The notes: generated by a model from the sequence alone, not told the origin. Positions 1 through 6,006 are shown, counted from the first letter of the stretch. The stretch: DNA of 18,543 nt from an uncultured Neisseria sp. (GCA_947097615.1 CAMURX010000011.1:1-18543), one strand, 5' to 3'. Numbers and translations are program-made.

Positions 1-1
1 G

Positions 2-103
2 GAAGCGCCGGTAAACGAAGACTGCATGAGCCTGGGCATCGAACCGTCGATGCCGTTTGAGCCGACCGATGAGGATTTGGCACGGATGGAGTTACTGAGA
101 TGA
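2..103 (+). CDS. 3' end of an unidentified early phage gene (partial)
   Basis: An open frame enters from the left edge and ends at TGA 101-103, giving the last 33 residues of a protein (ending LARMELLR). The tail is acidic and has no recognisable domain. The stop overlaps the ATG of the next gene in an ATGA arrangement, which is typical of translational coupling within an operon. In Mu-like phages this position follows the transposase genes, but the fragment is too short to assign. Confidence 0.6.
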   Translation, partial: EAPVNEDCMSLGIEPSMPFEPTDEDLARMELLR

Positions 104-387
104 TGGATATTTATTTGAATATCGATACCAAAGGTACGGTGGTACTGACCATCGGGCAGCCGATGTACCCTGAAGACCAATGGCTGGTCTGCCCCTTTGA
201 GGAGGCGGACTTTCCCGAAGAAATCGCCCGCGCGGTCGAACGAGAGGCCGGAGAAGACGAAAACGGCTGGTATGTCCCCGGTTTTGAGGCTGTGCAAACG
301 CAAGACGAACAGTTTGAAAAAGCGTTGGAATTTAAAGAAAACGTGCTGGCAAGGCTGGAAGGAGCGTTTGAGGAGGATACGCCATGA
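100..387 (+). CDS. Hypothetical early-region phage protein
   Basis: A 95-residue acidic protein with no family I recognise. The start ATG at 100 overlaps the stop of the preceding gene (ATGA); a second in-frame ATG follows immediately, so either codon could be used. The sequence opens with alternating hydrophobic residues (DIYLNIDTKGTVVLTI), suggesting a beta-sheet start. It ends in a Glu/Lys-rich, probably helical segment. Its end overlaps the start of the next gene by 4 bases, so it belongs to the same early operon. A role in replication or host takeover is only inferred from position. Confidence 0.7.
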   Translation: MMDIYLNIDTKGTVVLTIGQPMYPEDQWLVCPFEEADFPEEIARAVEREAGEDENGWYVPGFEAVQTQDEQFEKALEFKENVLARLEGAFEEDTP

Positions 388-878
388 AAGTCAAATGCCC
401 GTCCTGCGGCGCAAGCATGAGCCTAGACGTACTCATCGCCCACGATGAAGCCCGCGCCGCGCTGATTGCGCTGGCAGGGATTTCAGACGGCCTGACCCGC
501 GCGATGCTCAAGTATTTGACCCTGTTCAGGCCGTCTGAAAAAGACCTGACCTTTGCCCGCACCGCCCGCCTGTTGGGCGAGCTTTTGCCGATGATACGCG
601 CAGAAACAATCAGCCGTAGCGGCAAAACCTACCCCGCCCCGCGCGAGGCATGGATTTGGGCGGTGGAGCGCTGCTTTGAGGCATTGGAAAAAGAGCGGCT
701 GACCCCGCCGCTGACGAGCCACGGTTTTTTACTGGAAAACATCACTTTTTGGAAGCCGGAGAAAACGGCGGCAACAGCGGTTTCAGACGGCCTCCCCGTC
801 AGGCAGGCCGCACCGAGCACCAAGCTGCGCGAGGGCGCAGCGGACTTGATGGAGTGGGGAAATGGAGGAGGACAATAA
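384..878 (+). CDS. Hypothetical phage protein with an N-terminal CPSC motif
   Basis: A 164-residue protein starting at ATG 384, preceded by a strong GAGGAGG ribosome site. The N-terminus carries CPSCG (Cys5 and Cys8), half of a zinc ribbon; no second Cys pair is visible, so metal binding is uncertain. The middle (about residues 18-110) looks helical and contains WIWAVERCFEAL. Three exact uptake sequences lie in the coding region and are translated as ISDGL, RPSEK and VSDGL. Two of these form a perfect 15-bp inverted repeat (481-495 with 526-540). The gene overlaps the next by 17 bases. I do not recognise its family; the early-operon position suggests a replication or regulatory role. Confidence 0.75.
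   Translation: MKVKCPSCGASMSLDVLIAHDEARAALIALAGISDGLTRAMLKYLTLFRPSEKDLTFARTARLLGELLPMIRAETISRSGKTYPAPREAWIWAVERCFEALEKERLTPPLTSHGFLLENITFWKPEKTAATAVSDGLPVRQAAPSTKLREGAADLMEWGNGGGQ
481..540. repeat. Inverted pair of DNA uptake sequences inside a gene
   Basis: The 15 bases at 481-495 are the exact reverse complement of 526-540, with a 30-base spacer. Each arm contains AGGCCGTCTGAA (482-493 reversed, 528-539 forward). In Neisseriaceae such pairs usually sit after genes and act as terminators; here the pair is wholly inside an open reading frame and has no T-run. Confidence 0.9.
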
Positions 879-1320
879 CTGGCTGAAAAAAGAAATCGCG
901 CAGGGCTTTACCATGCTGGCCGCGCTGAATCTGAAAGGCCGGCCGGCAGCGGCGGATTTGAAGCCCGTAGCGATACTGTGGTTGAAAATCCTAAGCAGGC
1001 GGCAATGGCAATTTGAGCGGGATGCACCGCGTGTCCGCTCGGCATTTGAGAAACTGGCCGCCGAATCGGACGAATGGCCGAACCCTGCGGATTTCACCCG
1101 CGCCCTGCCGCCGGAGCTGCTGCGTCTCGAACCGAGGCTGGAGGACAAGCACACAGCCACGGAATACGGCCACCGGATGGCGCAGGAAATCATAGGCCGT
1201 CTGAAAGACGCGCCGCTATTCCAAACCGAATGGATACACGGAACGAGAAGCCGCTCCGTGGACGAATGTAAAAAAATCTATGCCGCAAGGCAGAAACAGA
1301 AAGGTAAACAACATGACTGA
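862..1320 (+). CDS. Hypothetical early-region phage protein
   Basis: A 152-residue protein starting at ATG 862 inside the end of the upstream gene. The preceding GGAGTGGGGA offers a close ribosome site. Residues about 1-55 look helical (WLKKEIAQGFTMLAAL, then LKPVAILWLKILSRRQW). A basic tail ends KKIYAARQKQKGKQHD. An uptake sequence (1194-1205) is read through in the coding frame. The stop codon overlaps the start of the DUF3164 gene. The segment around DEWPNPADFTRALPPE vaguely resembles phage replication-accessory proteins, but I cannot assign a family. Basic ends suggest nucleic-acid contact by inference only. Confidence 0.72.
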   Translation: MEEDNNWLKKEIAQGFTMLAALNLKGRPAAADLKPVAILWLKILSRRQWQFERDAPRVRSAFEKLAAESDEWPNPADFTRALPPELLRLEPRLEDKHTATEYGHRMAQEIIGRLKDAPLFQTEWIHGTRSRSVDECKKIYAARQKQKGKQHD

Positions 1321-1924
1321 AATCGATTTGAGCCGCTACCGCCAAGACGCGAAAGGCAATCTGATCCCGCTGGAAAACATCAAAGAAACCGACCTGCTGC
1401 GCGACGAGCTGGTGATGGAAATCGTCGCCAAAGCGCAGGCCGTGCGCGACAACATCGCCGCGTTCAAACAGAGCGCAATGGAAGACATCGCCGCCTTTGC
1501 CCAACTCTCGGCCGAAAAATACGGCGCAAAACTGGGCGGCACGAAAGGCAATATCCGCCTGATGAGCTTCGACGGCGCCTACCGCATCGCGCTGGCCATG
1601 CAGGACACCCTGAGCTTTGACGAGCGCCTGGCCGCCGCCAAAGCCCTGATTGACGAGTGCATCAACGAATGGACGGCAGGCAGCCGCCCCGAACTCAAAG
1701 CCTTAATCAACGACGCTTTCCAAGTGGACAAAGAAGGCAACATCTCCACCACCCGCGTGCTCGGCCTGCGCCGCCTGAGCATCGACGACGAGAAATGGCA
1801 CAGGGCGATGGACGCGCTCTCCGACAGCGTGCAGGTGCAAACCAGCAAGCCCTTTGTGCGCGTGTACCGGCGCGAAGCCAACGGGGAATACAGTCTGATG
1901 AGTTTGGATATTGCGAAGGTGTGA
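1313..1924 (+). CDS. DUF3164 family phage protein
   Basis: A 203-residue protein that matches the DUF3164 family common in the early region of Mu-like phages and of unknown biochemical role. The start is placed at ATG 1313, preceded by AAAGGTAA and overlapping the upstream stop; a longer frame from 1280 has no good ribosome site. Typical features are the opening YRQDAKGNLIP, a long charged helical middle, and a C-terminal segment around KPFVRVYRREANGEY. Charge and helix content suggest DNA or protein binding, but this is inference. It is followed by two tiny genes and the HU gene in one apparent transcription unit. Confidence 0.88.
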   Translation: MTEIDLSRYRQDAKGNLIPLENIKETDLLRDELVMEIVAKAQAVRDNIAAFKQSAMEDIAAFAQLSAEKYGAKLGGTKGNIRLMSFDGAYRIALAMQDTLSFDERLAAAKALIDECINEWTAGSRPELKALINDAFQVDKEGNISTTRVLGLRRLSIDDEKWHRAMDALSDSVQVQTSKPFVRVYRREANGEYSLMSLDIAKV

Positions 1925-1927
1925 ACG

Positions 1928-2089
1928 ATGAGTACAGATAAAAAACAGGAACTATCCACCGACAAGTCGGCAACGGTGGACATCAAACTGCGGGCAGACA
2001 GCGGATACATCTGTTCCATGCTTAACCTGCGCATCAGCCCGAAACAATGGGCGCTTATCAATGAGATTTTGAATAGAAAAGATTTATAG
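1928..2089 (+). CDS. Small hypothetical phage protein (53 aa)
   Basis: A short reading frame starting at ATG 1928, three bases after the DUF3164 stop, and ending TAG 2087-2089. The product begins MSTDKKQEL. Its second half, from about residue 33, looks like an amphipathic helix (MLNLRISPKQWALINEIL), reminiscent of small phage proteins with one DNA- or protein-binding helix. No family is recognised. Tight spacing and operon position support its reality. Confidence 0.6.
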   Translation: MSTDKKQELSTDKSATVDIKLRADSGYICSMLNLRISPKQWALINEILNRKDL

Positions 2090-2134
2090 AACCCGCGCGG
2101 CACGGCCTGCCGCATCAACCCTAGGAGCATCATC

Positions 2135-2266
2135 ATGCAAATCGAAGACGGACAAATCATCAAAGACTTTCTGGAACAGAACTGGGCAGCCTGGCTGGCC
2201 TACTGTGAAGAAAACAACATCAGCGAAACCGATGCAGAAGAAATCTGCAACCAACTGGGAGAATAA
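2135..2266 (+). CDS. Small acidic hypothetical phage protein (43 aa)
   Basis: A short frame from ATG 2135 to TAA 2264-2266, preceded by an AGGAG site at 2123-2127 and ending three bases before the HU start. The product is strongly acidic, with two predicted helices (IIKDFLEQNWAAWLAYCEE and SETDAEEICNQLGE). Acidic micro-proteins in phage early operons are sometimes DNA mimics or host-enzyme inhibitors, but nothing here proves that. No family is recognised. Confidence 0.6.
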   Translation: MQIEDGQIIKDFLEQNWAAWLAYCEENNISETDAEEICNQLGE

Positions 2267-2269
2267 ACC

Positions 2270-2545
2270 ATGCACAAAACCGACCTGATCGACACCACCG
2301 CCCGCGCCACCGGCCTGTCCAAAACCGACACCGCGCGCACCATCGACGCCGCGCTCGACGCCGTCTGCAAAGCGCTTGCCGCCGGCGACACCGTCGCCCT
2401 GACCGGCTTCGGCAGCTTTGCCGTTTCCGCCAAAGCCCAGCGCGAAGGGCGCAATCCGAAAACCGGCGAGATACTGACCATCGCCGCGCACAACAGCGTC
2501 AAGTTCAAAGCGGGCAAGACGCTCAAAGACGCGGTAAACGCCTAA
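2270..2545 (+). CDS. HU/IHF-family DNA-bending protein
   Basis: A 91-residue protein of the usual HU length. It shows the hallmark GFGSF motif (about residues 46-50) and the DNA-binding arm motif REGRNPKTGE (about 58-67), with the family's proline in RNP. HU proteins bind and bend DNA as dimers. In Mu, host HU and IHF help form the transposition complex and control early transcription, so a phage-encoded HU in the early operon fits a role in transposition or regulation. It is the last gene before the strong terminator at 2556-2599. The assignment is firm; the precise job is inferred. Confidence 0.95.
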   Translation: MHKTDLIDTTARATGLSKTDTARTIDAALDAVCKALAAGDTVALTGFGSFAVSAKAQREGRNPKTGEILTIAAHNSVKFKAGKTLKDAVNA

Positions 2546-2555
2546 GCCACCACGC

Positions 2556-2599
2556 AAGGCAGCCTGAAAATCCAAAACGGTTTTCAGGCTGCCTTTTTG
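2556..2599 (+). terminator. Uptake-sequence hairpin terminator after HU
   Basis: A perfect 15-bp inverted repeat (2556-2570 with 2581-2595), a 10-base loop and a following T-run. Both arms contain AGGCAGCCTGAA (2557-2568, and reversed at 2583-2594). This is the classic Neisseriaceae use of paired uptake sequences as a Rho-independent terminator, and it closes the early operon. Confidence 0.92.
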
Positions 2600-2600
2600 T

Positions 2601-2629
2601 TTGCGCTGCGCTTTTTGCTGCGTTATTAT
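2601..2629 (+). promoter_or_regulatory. Weak candidate sigma-70 promoter for the GemA-Mor unit
   Basis: TTGCGC (2601-2606), 17 bases, then TATTAT (2624-2629) lies just after the HU terminator. The -10 matches the consensus at 5 of 6 positions and the -35 at 3 of 6. If real it would drive the small gene at 2743, gemA and mor. Two further hairpins lie downstream of it, which weakens the case. Confidence 0.22.
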
Positions 2630-2652
2630 TCCATACCAATTTGATTTTAAAT

Positions 2653-2679
2653 AAAAAGTGAAACGCCGTTTCACTTTTT
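2653..2679. terminator. Symmetric A/T-flanked hairpin, possible bidirectional terminator
   Basis: A 12-bp perfect stem (2653-2664 with 2668-2679) with a 3-base loop, flanked by five A on the left and five T on the right. The symmetry means it could stop transcription in either direction. It contains no uptake sequence. Confidence 0.6.
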
Positions 2680-2688
2680 GCGGCCAAC

Positions 2689-2717
2689 GGGCAGCCTGAA
2701 AACCTTTCAGGCTGCCC
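2689..2717. repeat. Third hairpin, near-match uptake sequence pair
   Basis: A 13-bp stem (2689-2701 with 2705-2717) and a 3-base loop, each arm holding GGGCAGCCTGAA (11 of 12 to AGGCAGCCTGAA). It lacks a T-run and sits 18 bases upstream of the ribosome site of the next gene, so it may act on translation or uptake rather than termination. Confidence 0.75.
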
Positions 2718-2742
2718 ATACTGCCAGCCGCAGGGAGGGAAC

Positions 2743-2913
2743 ATGAAGAAACCGCATATCCGCAAAACGCGCGGCATCTGGACGGCAAGTCCGGCAACGG
2801 CATCGGGCGATCTGTCTTTTGCCGATATCCTGCCGCTTACCCAACAAACCGCCCTTGCCACCTTCTTTGCCTTTGGCAAAAACATGGCATCCCTATTCAA
2901 GGAGCTGCCATGA
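2743..2913 (+). CDS. Small hypothetical phage protein (56 aa)
   Basis: A frame from ATG 2743 to TGA 2911-2913, preceded by an excellent CAGGGAGGGA ribosome site. The start is basic (MKKPHIRKTRG). From about residue 25 it becomes hydrophobic and helical (LSFADILPLTQQTALATFFAFG). The stop overlaps the gemA start as ATGA, so the two are translationally coupled. It is the first gene after the hairpin cluster and so probably leads the GemA-Mor unit. No family is recognised. Confidence 0.68.
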   Translation: MKKPHIRKTRGIWTASPATASGDLSFADILPLTQQTALATFFAFGKNMASLFKELP

Positions 2914-3368
2914 AAGAAACCGCCGCCCACAAAAAAGCCCGTCTGATCCGCCTGCTGCACGTGGCCAAAAGCCAGCTGCAGATGGACGATGCTGCCTACC
3001 GCACGCTGCTGGCCAACGCGTCGCGCGGCAAAACCAGCAGCAAGGCAATGGGCGTGGACGAGCTGGAAACCGCGCTGCGGATGATGAAGGCGCAGGGTTT
3101 TGTCGTTACCCTCAGGCAGCCTGAAAACGGCCGCAAAGACCTGCCGGTGCGCGATTACGGCGCACAGGTGGCGATGATACGGGGCTTGTGGCTGGAGCTG
3201 CACCAAATGGGGGCGGTACGCAGTCCGTCGGAAATCAGCCTCGCCCGCTTTGTCAAACGGATGACCGGCACCGACCACCACGGCTGGCTGGACGCGGACA
3301 ATGCGTCAAAGGTGATCGAGCATTTGAAACAGTGGAAACAAAGAGAGGAGGCCAAACATGGCGGATGA
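2910..3368 (+). CDS. gemA: GemA-like regulatory protein (Mu gp16 / DUF1018 family)
   Basis: A 152-residue protein of the gp16/GemA family found next to mor in Mu-like phages. Mu GemA alters expression of host genes, including those affecting DNA topology and replication. Recognisable blocks are HKKARLIRLLHVAKSQL, then MDDAAYRTLLANASRGKTSS (about residues 26-45), and a C-terminal HHGWLDADNASKVIEHLKQW. An exact uptake sequence (3114-3125) is translated as RQPEN between the two conserved halves. The start ATG 2910 overlaps the upstream stop, and the end overlaps mor by 11 bases. Family assignment is confident; the host target is not visible. Confidence 0.9.
   Translation: MKETAAHKKARLIRLLHVAKSQLQMDDAAYRTLLANASRGKTSSKAMGVDELETALRMMKAQGFVVTLRQPENGRKDLPVRDYGAQVAMIRGLWLELHQMGAVRSPSEISLARFVKRMTGTDHHGWLDADNASKVIEHLKQWKQREEAKHGG
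3114..3125. repeat. Isolated DNA uptake sequences (entry for dispersed copies)
   Basis: An exact AGGCAGCCTGAA in gemA, listed with the other isolated exact copies. AGGCCGTCTGAA type: 782-793 (reverse), 1194-1205, 3839-3850 (reverse), 4669-4680, 8621-8632 (reverse), 17751-17762 (reverse). AGGCAGCCTGAA type: 4102-4113, 9681-9692, 9829-9840, 16429-16440, 16740-16751, 17046-17057 (reverse). Several 11-of-12 variants also occur, for example near 4411, 13135, 13308 and 14059. Confidence 0.88.
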
Positions 3369-3738
3369 GCGCGTACCCGAGCTGGTTACGGATTTGGAAG
3401 ACCAGATGGCGGCCTGTCTGCTGTCTGAGCTACCCATCGAGCGCAAAAAGGCGCTGGCGCTGAGCAAAAAAGTGGCGCGGCACATCACCGACAACTGGGG
3501 CGGCCAGCTGATTTACATCCCGAAAAACCATCTCGGCCAGCTCTCCGAGCGCGACATGCAGGTTTATCGGGATTTCGACGGCCGCAACCATGCCGCGCTG
3601 GCGAAAAAATACCATCTGACCGTGCAGCAGATTTACAAGATTGTGAAGGAGGTCGGCCGGCGCGAGCGGGCGAAAAACCAGGGCGATTTGTTCGGCGACG
3701 CGGCGGACAACCAAAATAGCGGTCAGGTTTGCTTCTGA
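3358..3738 (+). CDS. mor: Mor-family transcription activator
   Basis: A 126-residue protein of the Mor/C activator family. In Mu, Mor activates the middle promoter and its relative C activates late promoters; both are dimers with a helix-turn-helix and recruit RNA polymerase. Seen here are the N-terminal helical dimer region (DLEDQMAACLLSELPIE), the strand region GGQLIYIPKNH, and the C-terminal HTH (HAALAKKYHLTVQQIYKIV, about residues 78-96). The start ATG 3358 follows a strong GAGAGGAGG. The stop lies inside a terminator stem. No second activator gene is seen downstream, so this protein may control all late genes. That last point is inference. Confidence 0.93.
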   Translation: MADERVPELVTDLEDQMAACLLSELPIERKKALALSKKVARHITDNWGGQLIYIPKNHLGQLSERDMQVYRDFDGRNHAALAKKYHLTVQQIYKIVKEVGRRERAKNQGDLFGDAADNQNSGQVCF

Positions 3739-3748
3739 CCGCTTTTTT
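3718..3748 (+). terminator. Rho-independent terminator overlapping the end of mor
   Basis: A 9-bp perfect stem (3718-3726 with 3735-3743), an 8-base loop and six T (3743-3748). The TGA stop of mor (3736-3738) lies in the right arm, so ribosomes finishing mor would cover the hairpin. Confidence 0.88.
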
Positions 3749-3849
3749 ACGGCGTTTTGCCGCGCAGGCGGGTGTTTGCCCGTCTGCAGGCCGAAAGGCC
3801 GTAAAAACGCAAAATACGGCGTTTGCCGTTTCAGGCTTTTCAGACGGCC
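3749..3849. other. Non-coding part of the mor-protease junction
   Basis: No gene is visible. It holds the small hairpin GGCCGAAAGGCC (3789-3800) and a 10-bp inverted repeat (3744-3753 with 3798-3807). It also holds an imperfect direct repeat of TACGGCGTTT(T)GCCG near 3748 and 3815, and ends at a reversed uptake sequence (3839-3850). This is where lysis, terminase and portal genes would be expected. Confidence 0.7.
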
Positions 3850-3872
3850 TTTTTTAAAGCAGGTTAAAAGTC
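3850..3872 (+). promoter_or_regulatory. Late-region TTTAAA-N4-GTTAAA element, copy 1
   Basis: Reads TTTAAA, four bases, GTTAAA, in a 23-base block that matches the copies at 9803 and 16303 at 17 of 23 positions in all three. The half-sites repeat every 10 bases, one DNA turn. It lies upstream of the head operon and could be an activator binding site; no protein partner is shown. Confidence 0.5.
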
Positions 3873-3897
3873 TTTCAGGCTGCCGCGGCGCATCATC

Positions 3898-3923
3898 GCC
3901 CCATCACACCGATGGGGCTTTTT
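3898..3923 (+). terminator. Hairpin plus T-run directly before the protease start
   Basis: An 8-bp stem GCCCCATC/GATGGGGC (3898-3905 with 3911-3918), a 5-base loop and five T. The T-run ends two bases before the protease ATG, so the element leaves almost no leader. It may be the leftover terminator of a lost upstream gene or a control hairpin. Confidence 0.75.
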
Positions 3924-3925
3924 GT

Positions 3926-5002
3926 ATGTCCAAATTTTTTGAAATCTTCCGCGCCGGCACGCACACCGACAACAACGGCCGGCGCATCACCATCAGTGCC
4001 GACGACCTGGCGGCGACGGCGGCGGCCTACAACACGACCACGCACGAGGCGCCGGTAGTCGTCGGCCACCCGAAAACCGACGCGCCCGCCTACGGCTGGG
4101 TAGGCAGCCTGAAAGCCGAGGGCGGCAGCCTGCTGGCGGACTTTGCCCAGATGGACGCGGCCTTTGCCGAGCAGGTGCGCCAAGGCCGCTACAAAAAGGT
4201 GTCGGCCAGCTTTTACCAGCCCGACGCCCCCGCCAATCCAGCACCGGGCAAATGGTCGCTGCGCCATGTCGGCTTTTTGGGTGCGCACCCGCCTGCGGTT
4301 AAAGGGCTGAAACCGATTGAGTTTAACGAGGCGGAAGCGGGCGTGGTCGAATTTGGCGAGAGCGCCGAACCGGCCGCCCTACTGCGCCGCCTGCTGGCCG
4401 CGCTCGGTTTTCAGGCTGCCGATTTTGCCGAAGACCCGCCGCCGAACACATCCCAACCCGAATCCCATCCCACCAACCCCGAACCCAAGGAGCCCGATAT
4501 GGCCACCGAAGAACAACTGGCGGCAGAGAAAGCCGCCCGCGAACAGGCCGAACAGGCCGCCGCAGCGGCGCAAGCCGAACTGCAGAAGCTGAAAGACGCG
4601 CAGGCGCAGTCCGAGCGCGAAGCGGCGCATCAGGAAAACACCGACTTTGCCGAAGGCTTGGTCAAAGCAGGCCGTCTGAAACCTGCCGACAAAGAACTGG
4701 TGGTGCAGGCTTTGGACTTTGCCGAGTACCCGCAGCACACCACCGCCGATTTCGGCGAGGGCGACGGCAAGAAAACACTAGCCGCCGCGCTGCGCGATTT
4801 TCTCGGTGCAGTACTGCCGCAACAGCTGCCTGCCGCAGGCCATCTGGCCACCGGCGTTTCGGCCAAACCCGCCGGCGTTTCGGCCGACTTCGCCGAGAAC
4901 GCCGATCCCGAAGCATTGAGCCACCACCAGCGCGCGCTGGCGCTGGCGGCCAAAGAAGGCATCAGCTACGCCGAGGCGGCGCGCCGCACGGTATCCGAAT
5001 AA
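3926..5002 (+). CDS. Mu gpI-like prohead protease with fused scaffold
   Basis: A 358-residue protein of the Mu protease I type, which cleaves scaffold and head proteins during capsid maturation. The opening MSKFFEIFRAGTHTDNNGR is typical. Candidate catalytic residues by analogy to phage prohead serine proteases are His48 in VGHP and Ser93 or Ser95 in KKVSASFY. A conserved RHVGFLGAHPPAVKGL block ends the protease part (about residue 128). After a Pro-rich linker the rest is an Ala/Glu/Gln-rich coiled coil, the scaffold part. The frame extends upstream to 3776, but that stretch is non-coding junction sequence, so ATG 3926 is chosen; its ribosome site is poor and lies inside a hairpin. Confidence 0.9.
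   Translation: MSKFFEIFRAGTHTDNNGRRITISADDLAATAAAYNTTTHEAPVVVGHPKTDAPAYGWVGSLKAEGGSLLADFAQMDAAFAEQVRQGRYKKVSASFYQPDAPANPAPGKWSLRHVGFLGAHPPAVKGLKPIEFNEAEAGVVEFGESAEPAALLRRLLAALGFQAADFAEDPPPNTSQPESHPTNPEPKEPDMATEEQLAAEKAAREQAEQAAAAAQAELQKLKDAQAQSEREAAHQENTDFAEGLVKAGRLKPADKELVVQALDFAEYPQHTTADFGEGDGKKTLAAALRDFLGAVLPQQLPAAGHLATGVSAKPAGVSADFAENADPEALSHHQRALALAAKEGISYAEAARRTVSE
4499..5002 (+). CDS. Internal in-frame start: scaffold protein (Mu gpZ analogue)
   Basis: Within the protease gene, AAGGAG at 4487-4492 sits six bases before an in-frame ATG at 4499 (protease Met192). Translation there gives a 167-residue protein starting MATEEQLAAEKAAREQ, with a heptad-like coiled coil to about residue 50. 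A compact C-terminal part has a helical end (HHQRALALAAKEGISYAEAA). In Mu, scaffold Z is made exactly this way from the 3' part of gene I. The ideal spacing makes a real start likely, although expression itself is not visible. Confidence 0.8.
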   Translation: MATEEQLAAEKAAREQAEQAAAAAQAELQKLKDAQAQSEREAAHQENTDFAEGLVKAGRLKPADKELVVQALDFAEYPQHTTADFGEGDGKKTLAAALRDFLGAVLPQQLPAAGHLATGVSAKPAGVSADFAENADPEALSHHQRALALAAKEGISYAEAARRTVSE

Positions 5003-5029
5003 CTTTGATTGTTTGAACAAGGAAACACG

Positions 5030-5968
5030 ATGAGCACTTCCCATTTGAAAAACCTGCGCGGCCAAATCGATCCCGTGCTGACCCAGCTGGCGCTGGGCAT
5101 GAAGCAGGCCGAATTTGTCGCCGAACGGATTATGCCCGTTGTCTTTACCGACAAAGAAGGCGTGCGCGTGCCGGTGTTCGGCAAAGGCTCGTTTGTCGAG
5201 TACCGCACCGAGCGCGCGGTGGGCGCGGCCAGCAATGTGATTACGCTGGATGCGCCGTCCTACCTGCCGGTGGTGCTGGAAGAACACGATTTGTCGGCCG
5301 GTGTGGACTACCGCGAACAGGCCGAGAGCCAATACGACGAGCGCGCCAAAGCCGCCCGCCGTGTGGTGCGCGGCGTGCAGCTGCGCCAAGAAGTCGAAAC
5401 CGCACAGCTCGTTACCGCCAAATCGGCCTACGAGAGTGGCCACAGCAAAGACCTGTCCGCCACCAAACAATGGAGCGACGGCACGTCCGATCCGATGGAA
5501 GACATTGCCAATGCCAAAGAGCTGGTGCGCGCCGCCTGCGGCGTTTCCCCCCGCGTGCTGGTGGTCGGCGCGAGCGTGCTGCACGCGCTGTCCAAGCACG
5601 ACGGCCTGCGCGGTGCTTTGTCTTCATCCGAGCGCAAAACGCTGCTGTCTCTCGATCAGATTAAAAACCTGTTGGATTTGGACGACATCATCGTCGGCGC
5701 GGCGGTATCCGTGCCCGACGGCAAAAAGCAGACCGCCGACATCTGGGGCAAATTCGCCAGCCTGATTGTGCGCCCGCACGCCGTTTCAGACGGCAACGAC
5801 GAGGGCGAACCGGCCTTCGGCTACACCTTCCGCCGCCGCGGTATGCCGCTGGTCGACCGCTACGACGGCGTGGGCGGCAAGGTGGAATACGCCCGCTACA
5901 CCGACATCCGCAAAGCGGCGGTGGTCGGCAGCGCGTGCGGCTATTTGTTTGAAAAGGCAGTCGCCTAA
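5030..5968 (+). CDS. Major capsid protein
   Basis: A 312-residue protein directly after the protease/scaffold gene, where Mu-like phages encode the major head subunit (gpT in Mu, similar length). Blocks such as AEFVAERIMPVVFTDKEG, VPVFGKGSFVEYRTERA and a C-terminal YTFRRRGMPLVDRYDG fit HK97-fold coat proteins of the lambda-E-like type. The start is ATG 5030, preceded by AAGGA; an upstream TTG at 5009 lacks support. The gene is intact. It should form the icosahedral shell once the protease trims the scaffold. Family assignment is strong; the closest subfamily is uncertain. Confidence 0.9.
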   Translation: MSTSHLKNLRGQIDPVLTQLALGMKQAEFVAERIMPVVFTDKEGVRVPVFGKGSFVEYRTERAVGAASNVITLDAPSYLPVVLEEHDLSAGVDYREQAESQYDERAKAARRVVRGVQLRQEVETAQLVTAKSAYESGHSKDLSATKQWSDGTSDPMEDIANAKELVRAACGVSPRVLVVGASVLHALSKHDGLRGALSSSERKTLLSLDQIKNLLDLDDIIVGAAVSVPDGKKQTADIWGKFASLIVRPHAVSDGNDEGEPAFGYTFRRRGMPLVDRYDGVGGKVEYARYTDIRKAAVVGSACGYLFEKAVA

Positions 5969-5976
5969 ACAATTTG

Positions 5977-6006
5977 AGGCAGCCTGAAAAGGCTTTCAGG
6001 CTGCCT
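5977..6006 (+). terminator. Uptake-sequence hairpin between capsid and Gp49 genes
   Basis: A perfect 13-bp stem (5977-5989 with 5994-6006) and a 4-base loop; each arm contains AGGCAGCCTGAA. There is no T-run, so it may weaken rather than stop transcription into the genes beyond. It ends 12 bases before the next ATG. Confidence 0.75.

Noticed and set aside
481..540. Repeated 12-mers considered as CRISPR-like repeats
   Set aside because: The repeats are dispersed, in both orientations and match known uptake sequences; there is no regular spacing or spacer array.
2084..3281. Minus-strand open frames at 2084-2803 and 2523-3281
   Set aside because: Both read through terminator hairpins and the opposite strand of HU, the small gene and gemA; no ribosome sites or family features.
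3776..3925. Upstream extension of the protease frame from a TTG
   Set aside because: It would translate hairpins and an uptake sequence; the conserved protease start MSKFFEIFRAG begins at 3926.
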